Origin: Fumia sp045121595
GTDB taxonomy: Bacteria; Bacillota; Clostridia; Oscillospirales; Ruminococcaceae
Length of the DNA stretch: 64,000 nucleotides
Assembly: GCA_045121595.1 (NCBI GenBank)
Contig: JBGVGI010000092.1
Coordinates: 14,870 to 78,869, forward strand
Direction of reading: 5' to 3'
Shown: in pieces, positions 48,597 to 58,287 of the stretch
Numbering within the stretch: the first letter of the stretch is position 1
Layout of the letters: the number at the start of each line of letters is the position of its first letter
The notes under the pieces: generated by a model
The model's database searches: none
What the model saw: the letters and a program-made list of their open reading frames with translations, nothing else
What the model was told of the DNA's origin: nothing
Translations under genes and position numbers: made by a program

Positions 48597-51203
48597 GTGG
48601 GCAAACTTTCACCGATGATGCAGCAGTATATGGAAATAAAAGAAGCACACAAGGACTATATCCTTTTTTACAGACTTGGTGACTTTTATGAGATGTTCTT
48701 TGACGATGCTTTACTTGCGTCAAAAGAGCTTGAGCTTACTCTGACAGGCAGGGACTGCGGTCTTGAAGAACGCGCCCCGATGTGCGGAGTGCCTCACCAT
48801 GCCTGTGACGTGTATCTTAAAAAGCTTATCGAAAAAGGGTATAAGGTTGCCATCTGTGAGCAGATGGAATCCCCGTATGAGGCTAAAGGCGTTGTAAAAA
48901 GAGAAGTAATAAGAATTACAACTCCCGGTACTGTCGTTGACGGCAATATGCTTCCTGAAGGTGAAAACAACTATATTGCAAGTATCTATTACGAAAAAAG
49001 CGGATACGGTATCTGCTTTGCCGATATATCAACGGGCGAGGTGCTTTTCACCGAGAGCAGTGAAGGTGACCCCGAACGCGGTATTATAAACGAGCTTTCA
49101 AAATTCAAACCCGTAGAAATTTTAGTAAACGAAAAATTCTTTGACTGTAAAGAAGCAGGAGCTTTTATAAAACAGAAGCTTAATTCTGTTGTCGGTGCAG
49201 TTGACAACGAAATTTACGACGAATCTTATTGTGTTAAGACGTTGCTTTCTCACTTTAAAAAGCAGAGCCTTTTTGAGCTTTCACTTGAAAACAGAAAAAA
49301 AGCTGTTTTTGCGGTAGGAAGTCTTATTGATTATTTCGTTAAAACCCAGAAAGAGGGAGCAGGAAGAATTACCGACGTTTCCTGCTATAACGACGAGCAG
49401 TATCTCTCTATTGACTTTACTGCGAGAAGAAACCTTGAACTTACCGAAACTATGCGTACCGGTGAAAAACGCGGTACACTTTTATGGGTGCTTGATAAAA
49501 CCAAAACCGCTATGGGTAAAAGGCTTTTAAGAAAATATCTTGACCAGCCTCTTGCCAATATCCCGCAGATAACAAGACGTCAGTCTGCAGTGGGTGAGCT
49601 TTTGGAGAAAAATATCGACCGTCTTGAGCTTATGGAAGCATTAAGCGGTGTTTACGACCTTCAACGCCTTATGACCAAGGTGGTTTATAAGACGATAAAT
49701 CCGAGGGAGATGAAGTCCTTAAGCTACACTGCTTCCCATCTTCCCGACGTAAAGGCTTTAAGCCGTACTTTTACGTCTTCGTTGCTTAAGGAAGTGGATT
49801 TAAGCCTTGATACCCTGGAAGACCTCCGTGCACTTATCGACAACGCTATAAGTGACGAGCCTCCCGTTTCTTTAAAAGACGGTGGAGTTATCAAGGAAGG
49901 CTATAATGCAGAACTTGACGAGCTTAAGTCAATTCACACCAACGCAAAAGGATATCTTGCAGATATCGAACAACGTGAAAAAGAAGAAACGGGTATTAAG
50001 AATTTAAGAATAAGCTATAACAGAGTTTTCGGATATTTTATCGAGGTTACCAAATCAAATCTTGATATGGTGCCCGACAGATACATAAGAAAACAGACTC
50101 TTGTTAATTGCGAAAGATATATAACCGAAGAATTAAAAGAGCTTGAAAGTAAGGTTTTGTATGCAACCGATAAGATGATTGCGCTTGAAACAAAGCTTTA
50201 CGACGAGATAAGACAGACAGTTTTTGAAAATCTTGAAAGAATTGAAAAAACTGCTTCGTCAGTAGCTCAGCTTGACGTTTTAGCTTCCCTTGCTCAGGTT
50301 GCAAAAGAGCAAAATTACGTTTGCCCTCAGATGTCTGTAAACGGTGAAATCCGCATAACAGACGGTAGACACCCCGTTGTTGAGGCTATTCTTGATGAAG
50401 GAAACTTTATTCCGAACGACGTTTTCCTTGACGGCAAAAAGAATAATATTGCGGTGATTACAGGCCCTAATATGGCAGGTAAATCAACGTATATGCGTCA
50501 GGTGGCGCTCATTGTTATCATGGCGCAGATGGGAAGTTTCGTCCCCGCAAAGGATGCGGTGATTTCCCTTACCGATAAGGTGTTTACCCGTGTAGGCGCT
50601 TCGGATGACCTTACTGCGGGTCAGTCAACCTTTATGGTGGAAATGAGTGAGGTTGCACATATTCTTAAAAATGCGACGCCTCACAGTCTTGTGATACTTG
50701 ATGAAATCGGACGAGGTACTTCAACCTTTGACGGTATGAGTATCGCAAAAGCGGTAGTTGAACATATTGCTACCGAGAAAAACTTAGGCTGCAAGACACT
50801 TTTTGCAACGCATTACCACGAACTTACTGCACTTGAAAACGAGTATGAAGGCGTTGTGAACTACAATATCGCCGTTAAAAAACGCGGTGACGAGATAATT
50901 TTCTTAAGAAAAATTGTAAAAGGCGGAGCAGACGAGAGCTATGGTATCGAGGTTGCAAAACTTGCAGGTGTTCCCCAGAAGGTTATAAAAAGAGCAAAAA
51001 CAATTCTGTCGGAGCTTGAGATAAGCGTCGGTAAACCCGACCTTACCTATCATATTGAGGAAGCTTCACAGATTTCATTTGAAGATGAACAGAGTGAAAA
51101 AGTTATAAAAGAATTAAGAAAAGTTGACGTTGATAATCTCTCTCCGAGAGAGGCTCTTGACACTCTTTACGAGCTTAAAAATTATCTTAACGGACTTGAG
51201 TAA
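48597..51203 (+). CDS. mutS: DNA mismatch repair protein MutS
   Basis: The 868-residue protein recognises base mismatches. The N-terminal clamp contains FYRLGDFYEMFFDDA (the F-x-E mismatch wedge), and the C-terminal ATPase has Walker A GPNMAGKSTYMRQ, Walker B LVILDEIGRGTSTFDG, and the FATHYHEL motif. Length is normal. It starts at GTG with AAAGGCGG 8 bases upstream. mutL follows after 12 bases. Confidence 0.99.
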   Translation: MGKLSPMMQQYMEIKEAHKDYILFYRLGDFYEMFFDDALLASKELELTLTGRDCGLEERAPMCGVPHHACDVYLKKLIEKGYKVAICEQMESPYEAKGVVKREVIRITTPGTVVDGNMLPEGENNYIASIYYEKSGYGICFADISTGEVLFTESSEGDPERGIINELSKFKPVEILVNEKFFDCKEAGAFIKQKLNSVVGAVDNEIYDESYCVKTLLSHFKKQSLFELSLENRKKAVFAVGSLIDYFVKTQKEGAGRITDVSCYNDEQYLSIDFTARRNLELTETMRTGEKRGTLLWVLDKTKTAMGKRLLRKYLDQPLANIPQITRRQSAVGELLEKNIDRLELMEALSGVYDLQRLMTKVVYKTINPREMKSLSYTASHLPDVKALSRTFTSSLLKEVDLSLDTLEDLRALIDNAISDEPPVSLKDGGVIKEGYNAELDELKSIHTNAKGYLADIEQREKEETGIKNLRISYNRVFGYFIEVTKSNLDMVPDRYIRKQTLVNCERYITEELKELESKVLYATDKMIALETKLYDEIRQTVFENLERIEKTASSVAQLDVLASLAQVAKEQNYVCPQMSVNGEIRITDGRHPVVEAILDEGNFIPNDVFLDGKKNNIAVITGPNMAGKSTYMRQVALIVIMAQMGSFVPAKDAVISLTDKVFTRVGASDDLTAGQSTFMVEMSEVAHILKNATPHSLVILDEIGRGTSTFDGMSIAKAVVEHIATEKNLGCKTLFATHYHELTALENEYEGVVNYNIAVKKRGDEIIFLRKIVKGGADESYGIEVAKLAGVPQKVIKRAKTILSELEISVGKPDLTYHIEEASQISFEDEQSEKVIKELRKVDVDNLSPREALDTLYELKNYLNGLE

Positions 51204-51215
51204 AGGAGGATAGTG

Positions 51216-53048
51216 ATGGCGCAGATTCGTGTACTTCCGAAAGAGGTTTCGGAGCTTATTGCGGCAGGTGAGGTTATTGAACGCCCTGCATCTATCGTAA
51301 AAGAACTTATTGAAAACTCAATAGATGCAAAAGCAACTTCAATTACCGTTGAAATTCAAAACGGCGGTATACGTTTTATCAGAATTTCCGATAATGGCTG
51401 CGGTATCGCTTCTTCTGACGCTCCTACTGCCTTTTTACGCCATGCTACGAGCAAGGTGAAAGAGAAAAACGACCTTGACAATATCGGAACTTTAGGCTTC
51501 AGGGGTGAGGCTCTTGCTTCTGTTTCGGCAGTTTCAAAGGTTGAACTTATGACGAAGACCAAAGACGAAGAACTCGGTACTTACTTGCGTATCAGTGCGT
51601 CGGAAATTGATGAAGTGCGTGAAACGGGTTGTCCCGACGGCACTACGATAACTGTCAGGGATATTTTTTACAACGTTCCTGCAAGACTTAAATTCCTAAA
51701 AAAAGACGTTACTGAGGCTAATGCCGTTGCGAGTATAGTTGAAAAAATCGCCCTTTCTCATCCTGAGATCTCCATCAAGTTTATAAGAGATAACAAGGTG
51801 ATTTTCATAACCCCTGGTGACGGTGAGCTTCTGAGCGCTATTTACACCGTGTTCGGGCGTGATTTTGCAAACGGAATGCTTCCCGTGGAATATGAGTTTA
51901 ACGGGATTAAAGTTAAGGGATATACTTCAAAGCCGATGTTTCACAGGGCTAACCGCTCGATGCAGCATTTTTTCATAAACGGCCGTTATACCAAAACTCG
52001 CACCTGCGGTATTGCTCTTGAGGAAGGATACAAGGGTGCTATGATGGTGGGAAAATTCCCTGCCTGTGTTTTGGAACTTGAAATGCCGTTTGACAGGGTT
52101 GACGTTAATGTCCACCCCGCTAAGATTGAAGTCCGTTTTGTTGACGAACACGCGGTGTTTGACGCAGTTTATTTTGCTGTAAAAAGCGCTATTGCAAAGG
52201 ATAATGAGCTTATAAGCCATGCTACTGAAACAAAAAAAGAAGAAAAAATTACTCCCCCTGATATAGCAACTCCATTCAGTAATAAATGGGTATCTGCCGT
52301 TCAGGAATCAATACCCACCGTGGTAAGAACTAAACCTGATTTTGATTATAAAAGCTTTGCCGCTTCCCACAAGGATATGAAGGACGTTCGCACGGTGTTT
52401 GAGTTCCACAGCCCCGTGGCTGAAGAACCTGAAATGCAAAAAGAACCCGAAATTCCAAAACAGGAAGAAAAAGAAAGCTTATCCTTTACCGTTATCGGTG
52501 AGATTTTTATGACCTATATTTTAGTGCAGACCGATGAAGAATTTGTAATCGTTGATAAACATGCGGCGCACGAAAGAATACTTTACAACAAGCTCAAAAA
52601 TGATTTTGAGGAGCTTGACAAACAGCTTCTTCTTACCCCCGTTACCGTTTCTCTTTCAAGACAGGAATGTGAAACGGTTATGAAGGAAACTGAGCTTTTG
52701 TCTAAACTTGGATTTACCGTTGAGGACTTCGGACTCAACACGATACTTATAAGAGAAGTACCTGCCGTTGCTTCAAAAGCCGATTCAAAAGAGATGTTTA
52801 TGGACGTTGTTTCAGGACTCTTGCAGAATAAAAAATCAAATCTTCCAGAAAAGATTGAAGATATTCTTCACAGAATTGCTTGCAGAAGTGCAGTTAAAGG
52901 ACACGACAAGAACAATATTGCAGAGCTTTGCGATCTTGTTAACACTGTGTTTTCCGATGATAACGTACGTTATTGTCCTCACGGAAGACCCGTTATGGTG
53001 CGTTACACCAAAAAAGAAATTGAAAAGCTTTTTGGACGAATTGTTTAG
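51216..53048 (+). CDS. mutL: DNA mismatch repair protein MutL
   Basis: The 610-residue protein is the matchmaker and likely nicking endonuclease of mismatch repair. The N-terminal GHKL ATPase has ELIENSIDAKA, DNGCGI and GFRGEALAS, and the C-terminal domain has the endonuclease-type motif DKHAAHERILYN plus CRSAVKGHD and CPHGRPV. D, H and the first E of the DQHA(X)2E(X)4E motif are present, but Q is replaced by K and the final E by N. The ATG has GGAGG 6 bases upstream. Confidence 0.98.
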   Translation: MAQIRVLPKEVSELIAAGEVIERPASIVKELIENSIDAKATSITVEIQNGGIRFIRISDNGCGIASSDAPTAFLRHATSKVKEKNDLDNIGTLGFRGEALASVSAVSKVELMTKTKDEELGTYLRISASEIDEVRETGCPDGTTITVRDIFYNVPARLKFLKKDVTEANAVASIVEKIALSHPEISIKFIRDNKVIFITPGDGELLSAIYTVFGRDFANGMLPVEYEFNGIKVKGYTSKPMFHRANRSMQHFFINGRYTKTRTCGIALEEGYKGAMMVGKFPACVLELEMPFDRVDVNVHPAKIEVRFVDEHAVFDAVYFAVKSAIAKDNELISHATETKKEEKITPPDIATPFSNKWVSAVQESIPTVVRTKPDFDYKSFAASHKDMKDVRTVFEFHSPVAEEPEMQKEPEIPKQEEKESLSFTVIGEIFMTYILVQTDEEFVIVDKHAAHERILYNKLKNDFEELDKQLLLTPVTVSLSRQECETVMKETELLSKLGFTVEDFGLNTILIREVPAVASKADSKEMFMDVVSGLLQNKKSNLPEKIEDILHRIACRSAVKGHDKNNIAELCDLVNTVFSDDNVRYCPHGRPVMVRYTKKEIEKLFGRIV

Positions 53049-53059
53049 GTGGTATAAAA

Positions 53060-54001
53060 ATGAAAAAAATTCCGCTTGTGGCTGTGGTAGGCCCTACTGC
53101 TTCAGGAAAAACGGCACTCGGTGTTAAGATTGCAAAGCATTTTAACGGCGAAGTAGTTTCTGCCGATTCAATGCAGATTTATAAGGGTATGGATATTGCT
53201 ACCGCTAAACCCACAAAAGAGGAAATGGAAGGCGTACCTCATCACCTTATGGATTTTTTAGAGCCTGAAAAGAGTTTTTCCCTTGCCGAATACGTGTCAC
53301 TTGCAACCGAAGTGATTGCAGATATCCATAAAAGAGGAAAACTTCCGGTACTCGTTGGTGGCACGGGGCTTTATATAAACACTTTGCTTGATAATATCAC
53401 TTTAGGTGACAGTGGCGGTGACGAAGCTTTAAGAGAAGAACTTTTAAACGAAGCTAAGGAAAAAGGTAACGCTTACGTTTTGGAAAAGCTCAGGGAAATT
53501 GACCCTGAATCTGCAAAAAACCTCCACGAGAACAATATTTACAGAATAGTCCGTGCGATTGAAGTTTTCCGCCTTACCGGTAAAAAAATGTCCGATTGGG
53601 TGAAAGAAAGCAGAAATGCACCTTCCCCGTATGACTTTTGCATAATAGGACTTAATTATAAAGACCGTGATAACCTTTATGCGAGAGTCAACAAACGAGT
53701 TGATATTATGATGAGTGAAGGACTTTTGGACGAGGCAAAAAAGGTGCTGAGCGGTGAGCTTAAAACCTCTGCTCAGGCTATAGGATATAAAGAGCTCAGA
53801 CCCTTTATAGATGGGGAATTACCGCTTGAAATCTGCATCGAAAAATTAAAGCAGGGTACCCGTAATTATGCTAAAAGGCAGCTTACGTGGTTCAGGAAAG
53901 ATGAGCGCATAAACTGGATTTATCCTGACGAAGAAAAAAACTTTGAAAAAGTTTTTGAAAAATCTGTAAAAATCATAGAAAATTCTCTTGATTTGTGCTA
54001 A
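53060..54001 (+). CDS. miaA: tRNA dimethylallyltransferase MiaA
   Basis: The 313-residue enzyme prenylates A37 of tRNAs that read UNN codons, the step before MiaB. The P-loop is GPTASGKT, followed by VSADSMQIYKGMDIATAKPT and VGGTGLYI. Length is normal. It lies between mutL and hfq in the standard order. hfq begins about 56 bases later. Confidence 0.98.
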   Translation: MKKIPLVAVVGPTASGKTALGVKIAKHFNGEVVSADSMQIYKGMDIATAKPTKEEMEGVPHHLMDFLEPEKSFSLAEYVSLATEVIADIHKRGKLPVLVGGTGLYINTLLDNITLGDSGGDEALREELLNEAKEKGNAYVLEKLREIDPESAKNLHENNIYRIVRAIEVFRLTGKKMSDWVKESRNAPSPYDFCIIGLNYKDRDNLYARVNKRVDIMMSEGLLDEAKKVLSGELKTSAQAIGYKELRPFIDGELPLEICIEKLKQGTRNYAKRQLTWFRKDERINWIYPDEEKNFEKVFEKSVKIIENSLDLC

Positions 54002-54057
54002 AATGATATATATACCTATTTTCAGTTCCGTGAGATAGAGAAAAGGAGGAAAAATAG

Positions 54058-54294
54058 ATGAAAAATATTAATTTGCAGGATGTCTTTTTGAATCAGGCAA
54101 GAAAGGAAAAAATCGCTGTAACGATTTATCTTACGAACGGTTTTCAGTTCAGGGGCGTTGTAAGAGGATTTGACAGTTTTACTGTGGTTTTGGATTGCGA
54201 CGGTAAGCAGAATCTTGTTTACAAACACGCGATCTCAACAATTATCCCTTCGAAATCCATTTCTATTTTGTCTGCTGATGAGGATGTGGAATAA
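54058..54294 (+). CDS. hfq: RNA chaperone Hfq
   Basis: The 78-residue Sm-like hexamer helps small RNA and mRNA pairing. Sm1 holds NLQDVFLNQARKEKIAVTIY, then LTNGFQFRGVVRGFDSFTVV; Sm2 has the YKHAISTI motif. The tail is short and acidic, as in other Gram-positive Hfq. The ATG has AAAGGAGG. The next gene starts immediately after its stop (TAAGTG). Confidence 0.98.
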   Translation: MKNINLQDVFLNQARKEKIAVTIYLTNGFQFRGVVRGFDSFTVVLDCDGKQNLVYKHAISTIIPSKSISILSADEDVE

Positions 54295-55521
54295 GTGAAC
54301 TCTGCAAAGGTTGTAAGAATTTCGACAATTGTAATTGCCGTTTTTATGATAGTTTACGTTGTCTGTCAGCTTTTCCGTTTCGACGGTGATAATTACGCAA
54401 CACAGACAGTCTATGAGCAGACGGTTTACGAATCTATTCCGGTTGAAGGAATTCTTTTCAGGGAAGAAACTGTGATACCCGTTGGAAAAAACGGTATTAT
54501 GAGTTGTAATTATTCGGTTGGTGAAAAGGTTTCCACCAAAACAAAACTCGGAAGCCTTTATCAGAACCAGAAAGCTATTGATACAGAGCGTGAGCTCAAA
54601 AACATTGAGAACACTCTTGGTACTCTGGAAAAAATTCAGGGGCAGAGTGATTCTGTCGATATCGTAAAACCTGAGATCTTAAACAATGCAATAGGCGAAT
54701 ACGGCGACAGACTTATTCTTGCACGTGAAAATGAAAATTTTGCAGACCTTTTTGAAATTCGCGCAGGACTTACTGAGGCGTATGCAAAAAGGGACGTTTT
54801 GTTAAACGGTGAGGCAGACTATACCGAGAACATAAACAATCTCAAATCGCAGAGAGATTCTCTCAAGTCTTCGCTCGGTACTTCAGAAAAGGCATTTTAT
54901 TCTACGGCTGCCGGGTATTTCGTTGACCATATCGACGGCGGTGAATCTGTTTTCACCGAAGAATATCTTTATACGCTCAAGGCTTCTGAGGTTAAAAATT
55001 ATATTGAAAATTATGAAGGATATAAAGCGGACGATTCGTCTGTTAAGGTTGTAAAAGACCATAACTGGTTTTACGTGACGGTTGTTCCCGAAGAAAAGGC
55101 AAACAATCTTAAAACGGGAAACAAGGCTGAGCTTAGTTTTCCCAACCAGAAATCCACCGTTTCCGTTACTGTAAAATCCGTGGAGTTTGATGAAGAAACC
55201 AAGGCTTACAAGGTTATTTTCAGGGGTGACACTGTAAATGATTTTCTTTTGAGCACAAGGGTACAGTCGGCTAAGGTTATGATAACTCCTCACAAGGGTA
55301 TTAAGGTCCCCAAAAAAGCGTTGCGTTTTAAGGACGACGAAATGGGTGTCTATATTAAAACGATGAATAAAATCTATTTCAGAAAGATAGACAAGCTTTA
55401 CGAGGGAGACGATTTTATAATCAGTAAAACTTATTTTAATAATACTGATGGCTATCTTGAACTTTATGATGACGTAATTGTGAAGGGTAAGGATTTGTAT
55501 GATGGAAAACCTCTCGTATAA
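54295..55521 (+). CDS. HlyD-like membrane-fusion-type protein
   Basis: The 408-residue protein has one N-terminal membrane helix (about 8-28), a biotinyl-lipoyl-like beta segment (VEGILFREETVIPVGKNGI, later STKTKLGSLYQNQ), a central coiled-coil (about 95-200), a second beta segment, and a C-terminal part with KVPKKALRFKDDEMGVYI, all typical of HlyD/RND-type adaptors. In a single-membrane cell it would face outward. It starts at a GTG directly after the hfq stop, so it is translationally coupled, and it overlaps yggS by about 20 bases. No transporter partner is encoded nearby. Confidence 0.85.
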   Translation: MNSAKVVRISTIVIAVFMIVYVVCQLFRFDGDNYATQTVYEQTVYESIPVEGILFREETVIPVGKNGIMSCNYSVGEKVSTKTKLGSLYQNQKAIDTERELKNIENTLGTLEKIQGQSDSVDIVKPEILNNAIGEYGDRLILARENENFADLFEIRAGLTEAYAKRDVLLNGEADYTENINNLKSQRDSLKSSLGTSEKAFYSTAAGYFVDHIDGGESVFTEEYLYTLKASEVKNYIENYEGYKADDSSVKVVKDHNWFYVTVVPEEKANNLKTGNKAELSFPNQKSTVSVTVKSVEFDEETKAYKVIFRGDTVNDFLLSTRVQSAKVMITPHKGIKVPKKALRFKDDEMGVYIKTMNKIYFRKIDKLYEGDDFIISKTYFNNTDGYLELYDDVIVKGKDLYDGKPLV

Positions 55522-56197
55522 GGAAAGCATTTATGAGAATTTAAAAGTTATCCGTGAAAATATTTTGTCTGCTGCCGAAAAATCCGGCAGAAACCCTGAA
55601 GATATTTCGGTTATGGCAGTTACCAAAACAGTGCCGTATGAAATAGTTAACGAGGCGTTTAAAGCAGGTGTTTCGCTCCTTGGTGAGAACAGAGTACAGG
55701 AGTTTAAGGAAAAATTACCACATTATGAGGCACCTAAAGATAAAATTCATTTCATTGGACACTTGCAGACAAACAAAATTCGCGATATAATAGATAATGT
55801 AAGTATGATTGAATCTGTTGGAAGTTATCATCTTGCCGAGGCACTTTCAAAGGAAAGTATAAAACGTGGCATAACAACCTCCGTTTTACTGCAGGTGAAT
55901 ATCGGTGCCGAGGAAACAAAAGGCGGATTTTTAAAAGAAAATCTGACAGATTCTTTAAAACGTATAAAAGAACTTGAAAACTTAAAAATCTGCGGGCTTA
56001 TGGCTATACCGCCAAGACTTTCAAGTGCGGATTATTTTAAAGAAATGCAGGAACTGTTTTTGTTCTGCAAAGAATTAAACCCTGATTTTTCCGTTTTGTC
56101 TATGGGAATGTCGGGTGACTACTGCGAGGCGATAGCCTGCGGTGCTACACAGGTAAGGTTGGGACGTGCTCTTTTCGGAGAACGTCGGATATCATAA
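55499..56197 (+). CDS. YggS/PLPBP family PLP homeostasis protein
   Basis: The 232-residue protein has the single-domain alanine-racemase-like barrel: MAVTKTVPYEIVNEAF with the PLP lysine, LLGENRVQEFKEK, IHFIGHLQTNKI, LMAIPP and the end MGMSGDYCEAIACGATQVRLG with the phosphate-binding loop. Family members buffer PLP supply and are not catalytic. Starts at 55499 and 55502 are equally possible. It overlaps the HlyD-like gene and precedes sepF, the usual order in Gram-positive bacteria. Confidence 0.97.
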   Translation: MMENLSYKESIYENLKVIRENILSAAEKSGRNPEDISVMAVTKTVPYEIVNEAFKAGVSLLGENRVQEFKEKLPHYEAPKDKIHFIGHLQTNKIRDIIDNVSMIESVGSYHLAEALSKESIKRGITTSVLLQVNIGAEETKGGFLKENLTDSLKRIKELENLKICGLMAIPPRLSSADYFKEMQELFLFCKELNPDFSVLSMGMSGDYCEAIACGATQVRLGRALFGERRIS

Positions 56198-56222
56198 ATT
56201 ATTTTGAAAGGCAGGATTAATT

Positions 56223-56684
56223 ATGGGCTTGATGGACAAAGTGAAAGGTATGTTTTCTGAAGAAGAAGTGTGGGAAGAAGAGGAAGAAGGCGGCTACGGT
56301 GCTTCAACTGAAATACCTTATGAGCCTTTTAAAAAAGAACCCGTTAAGACAACTGTCACTGAACCTGCTCAGGTAAACAGAGGTAAGGTTGTTAACATTC
56401 ACGCTACTACTCAGCTTCAGGTAATGCTTGTAAAACCTGAACGTTTTGAAGATGCACGTACAATCGCTGAACATCTTAACCAGAAACGTACTGTTGTGCT
56501 TAATCTTGAATCTGCTTCCAAAGAGCTTTCCAGACGTTTGCTCGACTTTTTGAGTGGCGTTGCTTTTGCTAACGGTGGCGAAGTAAAAAGAGTTGCTAAC
56601 AGCACTTACATCATTACTCCCTCCAACGTTAATCTTATGGGAGATTTGCTTGACGAACTTGAAAGCAGCGGTCTTTATTTCTAA
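56223..56684 (+). CDS. sepF: Cell division protein SepF
   Basis: The 153-residue protein links FtsZ to the membrane. It has an N-terminal amphipathic helix (MGLMDKVKGMFSEEE), an acidic linker, and the SepF core domain (about 65-150) with MLVKPERFEDARTIAEHL and NLESASKELSRRLLDFLSGV. The following gene begins immediately after its stop, so the two are likely coupled. Confidence 0.97.
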   Translation: MGLMDKVKGMFSEEEVWEEEEEGGYGASTEIPYEPFKKEPVKTTVTEPAQVNRGKVVNIHATTQLQVMLVKPERFEDARTIAEHLNQKRTVVLNLESASKELSRRLLDFLSGVAFANGGEVKRVANSTYIITPSNVNLMGDLLDELESSGLYF

Positions 56685-57443
56685 ATGGATAAAGAACTGA
56701 AAGAAAAAGAATATTTTCTTGCCGGTATAAGAAACCTTATCGAACTCTCGCAAAGGCAGGATGTTATGAGGTTTTCAAGCTTTTTGAATGAAACCGAACG
56801 TGCTCTTGCCGAACCGATAGTAAAAAAGAGTAAAGTTTCTTACAGGTTTTACGGAGGATTTCCTGATGCACAAAGGGTAGTGCTTGGAGTTTTCCCCGAC
56901 GGTTATGAAGCACTCGACGAATATTTCCCGATATCAGCTTTTACAGTGACCTATCCTGAAAGCTTTAAGCTTTCTCACAGAGATTTTCTCGGGACACTTA
57001 TGGCACAGCAGATAAAAAGGGAGATGCTTGGCGACATAATAGTTGCTGACGGCAAGGCAAACGTTTACGTGCTTGAACGCATAGAAAAAGTGATTTCGAC
57101 GCAGATAGATAAAATAGGTGGCGTCGGGGTTACAGTTATAAAAGGGATTGACAGTCAATTAGAAGTTTTACAGAAGTTTAAACCCATAAAGGGGACACTC
57201 GCATCACTAAGACTTGATGCGGCGGTTTCTTTGGTGACGGGGGTAAGTCGTGAAAAAGCGTCTTTTCTTATCTCCTCAAAATGTGTGTGTTTAAATTACC
57301 TTGAGAAAAATCAGGGAACTGTGAAACTCAGTGAAGGGGATATTCTCTCTGTACGCGGTTATGGAAAATTCAGGCTTACACAGATAGGTAACGAAACGCG
57401 TAAGGGAAGAATAAGCGTAATTTTTGAAGCTTATATAAACTGA
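56685..57443 (+). CDS. YlmH-type S4 RNA-binding protein
   Basis: The 252-residue protein has a basic N-terminal domain and a C-terminal S4 RNA-binding domain (about 180-245: LRLDAAVSLVTGVSREKASFLI, and LSEGDILSVRGYGKF). In Bacillus ylmH sits in the division gene cluster downstream of sepF and is linked to ribosome quality control. Its ATG follows the sepF stop with no gap. Confidence 0.94.
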   Translation: MDKELKEKEYFLAGIRNLIELSQRQDVMRFSSFLNETERALAEPIVKKSKVSYRFYGGFPDAQRVVLGVFPDGYEALDEYFPISAFTVTYPESFKLSHRDFLGTLMAQQIKREMLGDIIVADGKANVYVLERIEKVISTQIDKIGGVGVTVIKGIDSQLEVLQKFKPIKGTLASLRLDAAVSLVTGVSREKASFLISSKCVCLNYLEKNQGTVKLSEGDILSVRGYGKFRLTQIGNETRKGRISVIFEAYIN

Positions 57444-57471
57444 TAATTTTTTGGGAAAGTGGGAATTTGTT

Positions 57472-58230
57472 ATGAGCAAATCAATGAAAACTTTTGAAAA
57501 ATCAGCATTTGGCTACCGCCCTGAAGACGTAGATAATCATATCGACGAGTTGAATCGTCAGATTGCTACTCTGGAAGCTGAAAAAGAAGAACTCGTTGCT
57601 AAAATGAGAGTTTTGGCTGAAAAAATCAATGAGTACCGTAAGGACGAAGCAGACCTTAAAGATGCGCTCCTCGGTGCACATAAGATGGGAAATACCATCA
57701 TCAATGAAGCTAAGGCGAAAGCTGAAGCTATGATAGCTGAAGCTTCAACCCGCGCTGACCGTTTGGTTTACGATTCTCAGAAACAGGCTGAGGAAGCTAT
57801 CAATGCTATCCAGAAGCAGGTTGACAAAGAGAAAAAAGCTTTGACAAAAATGCAAAAAGAAGTTTCCGACTTCAAGTCCACACTTCTTGCTACTTATAAA
57901 CGCCACCTCAATCTTATCACAGGATTGCCTGAAGTTGAAGAAAAAGAAGAAGCACCTGCTGAAGTTGAGGTAAAAGAGGAAGCTTTTGAAGAAGTTAATG
58001 AAACTTTATTTGAAGCTCCTGCAGAAGAGGCAGAAGAAATCGCCGTAGAAGAGCCCGAAGCACCTGCTCTTGTATCCGTTGAGGAAGAGGAAGAAGAGGA
58101 AGACGTTTCTACAATGCGTTTTGAAAAGGTTGCAGTTGAGGAAGAAAAACCTACTTTCGTACCTGCCCGTAAAACAGCGTTTGAAGAAAAATTCGGCGAA
58201 CTTAAATTCGGAAGAAATAACAATAACTAA
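57472..58230 (+). CDS. divIVA: DivIVA domain-containing protein
   Basis: The 252-residue protein has an N-terminal DivIVA domain (KSAFGYRPEDVDNHIDELN, the membrane-curvature binding loop) followed by a long coiled-coil (about 22-135) and an acidic tail rich in Glu (about 145-225). DivIVA marks the negatively curved membrane at the division septum. I used the ATG at 57472, with GTGGGAA upstream; a TTG 7 codons earlier is less likely. It closes the sepF-ylmH block. Confidence 0.94.
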   Translation: MSKSMKTFEKSAFGYRPEDVDNHIDELNRQIATLEAEKEELVAKMRVLAEKINEYRKDEADLKDALLGAHKMGNTIINEAKAKAEAMIAEASTRADRLVYDSQKQAEEAINAIQKQVDKEKKALTKMQKEVSDFKSTLLATYKRHLNLITGLPEVEEKEEAPAEVEVKEEAFEEVNETLFEAPAEEAEEIAVEEPEAPALVSVEEEEEEEDVSTMRFEKVAVEEEKPTFVPARKTAFEEKFGELKFGRNNNN

Positions 58231-58234
58231 TATA

Positions 58235-58266
58235 AGTTGCCGCAATTTATTGCGGCAACTGATTTT
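58235..58266 (+). terminator. Hairpin after divIVA
   Basis: Perfect 11-base arms (AGTTGCCGCAA and complement) with a TTTA loop are followed by GATTTTA. The T run is short, so it may be a partial terminator before lspA. Confidence 0.65.
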
Positions 58267-58287
58267 ACTGTTGTGCGGAGGTAAAAT

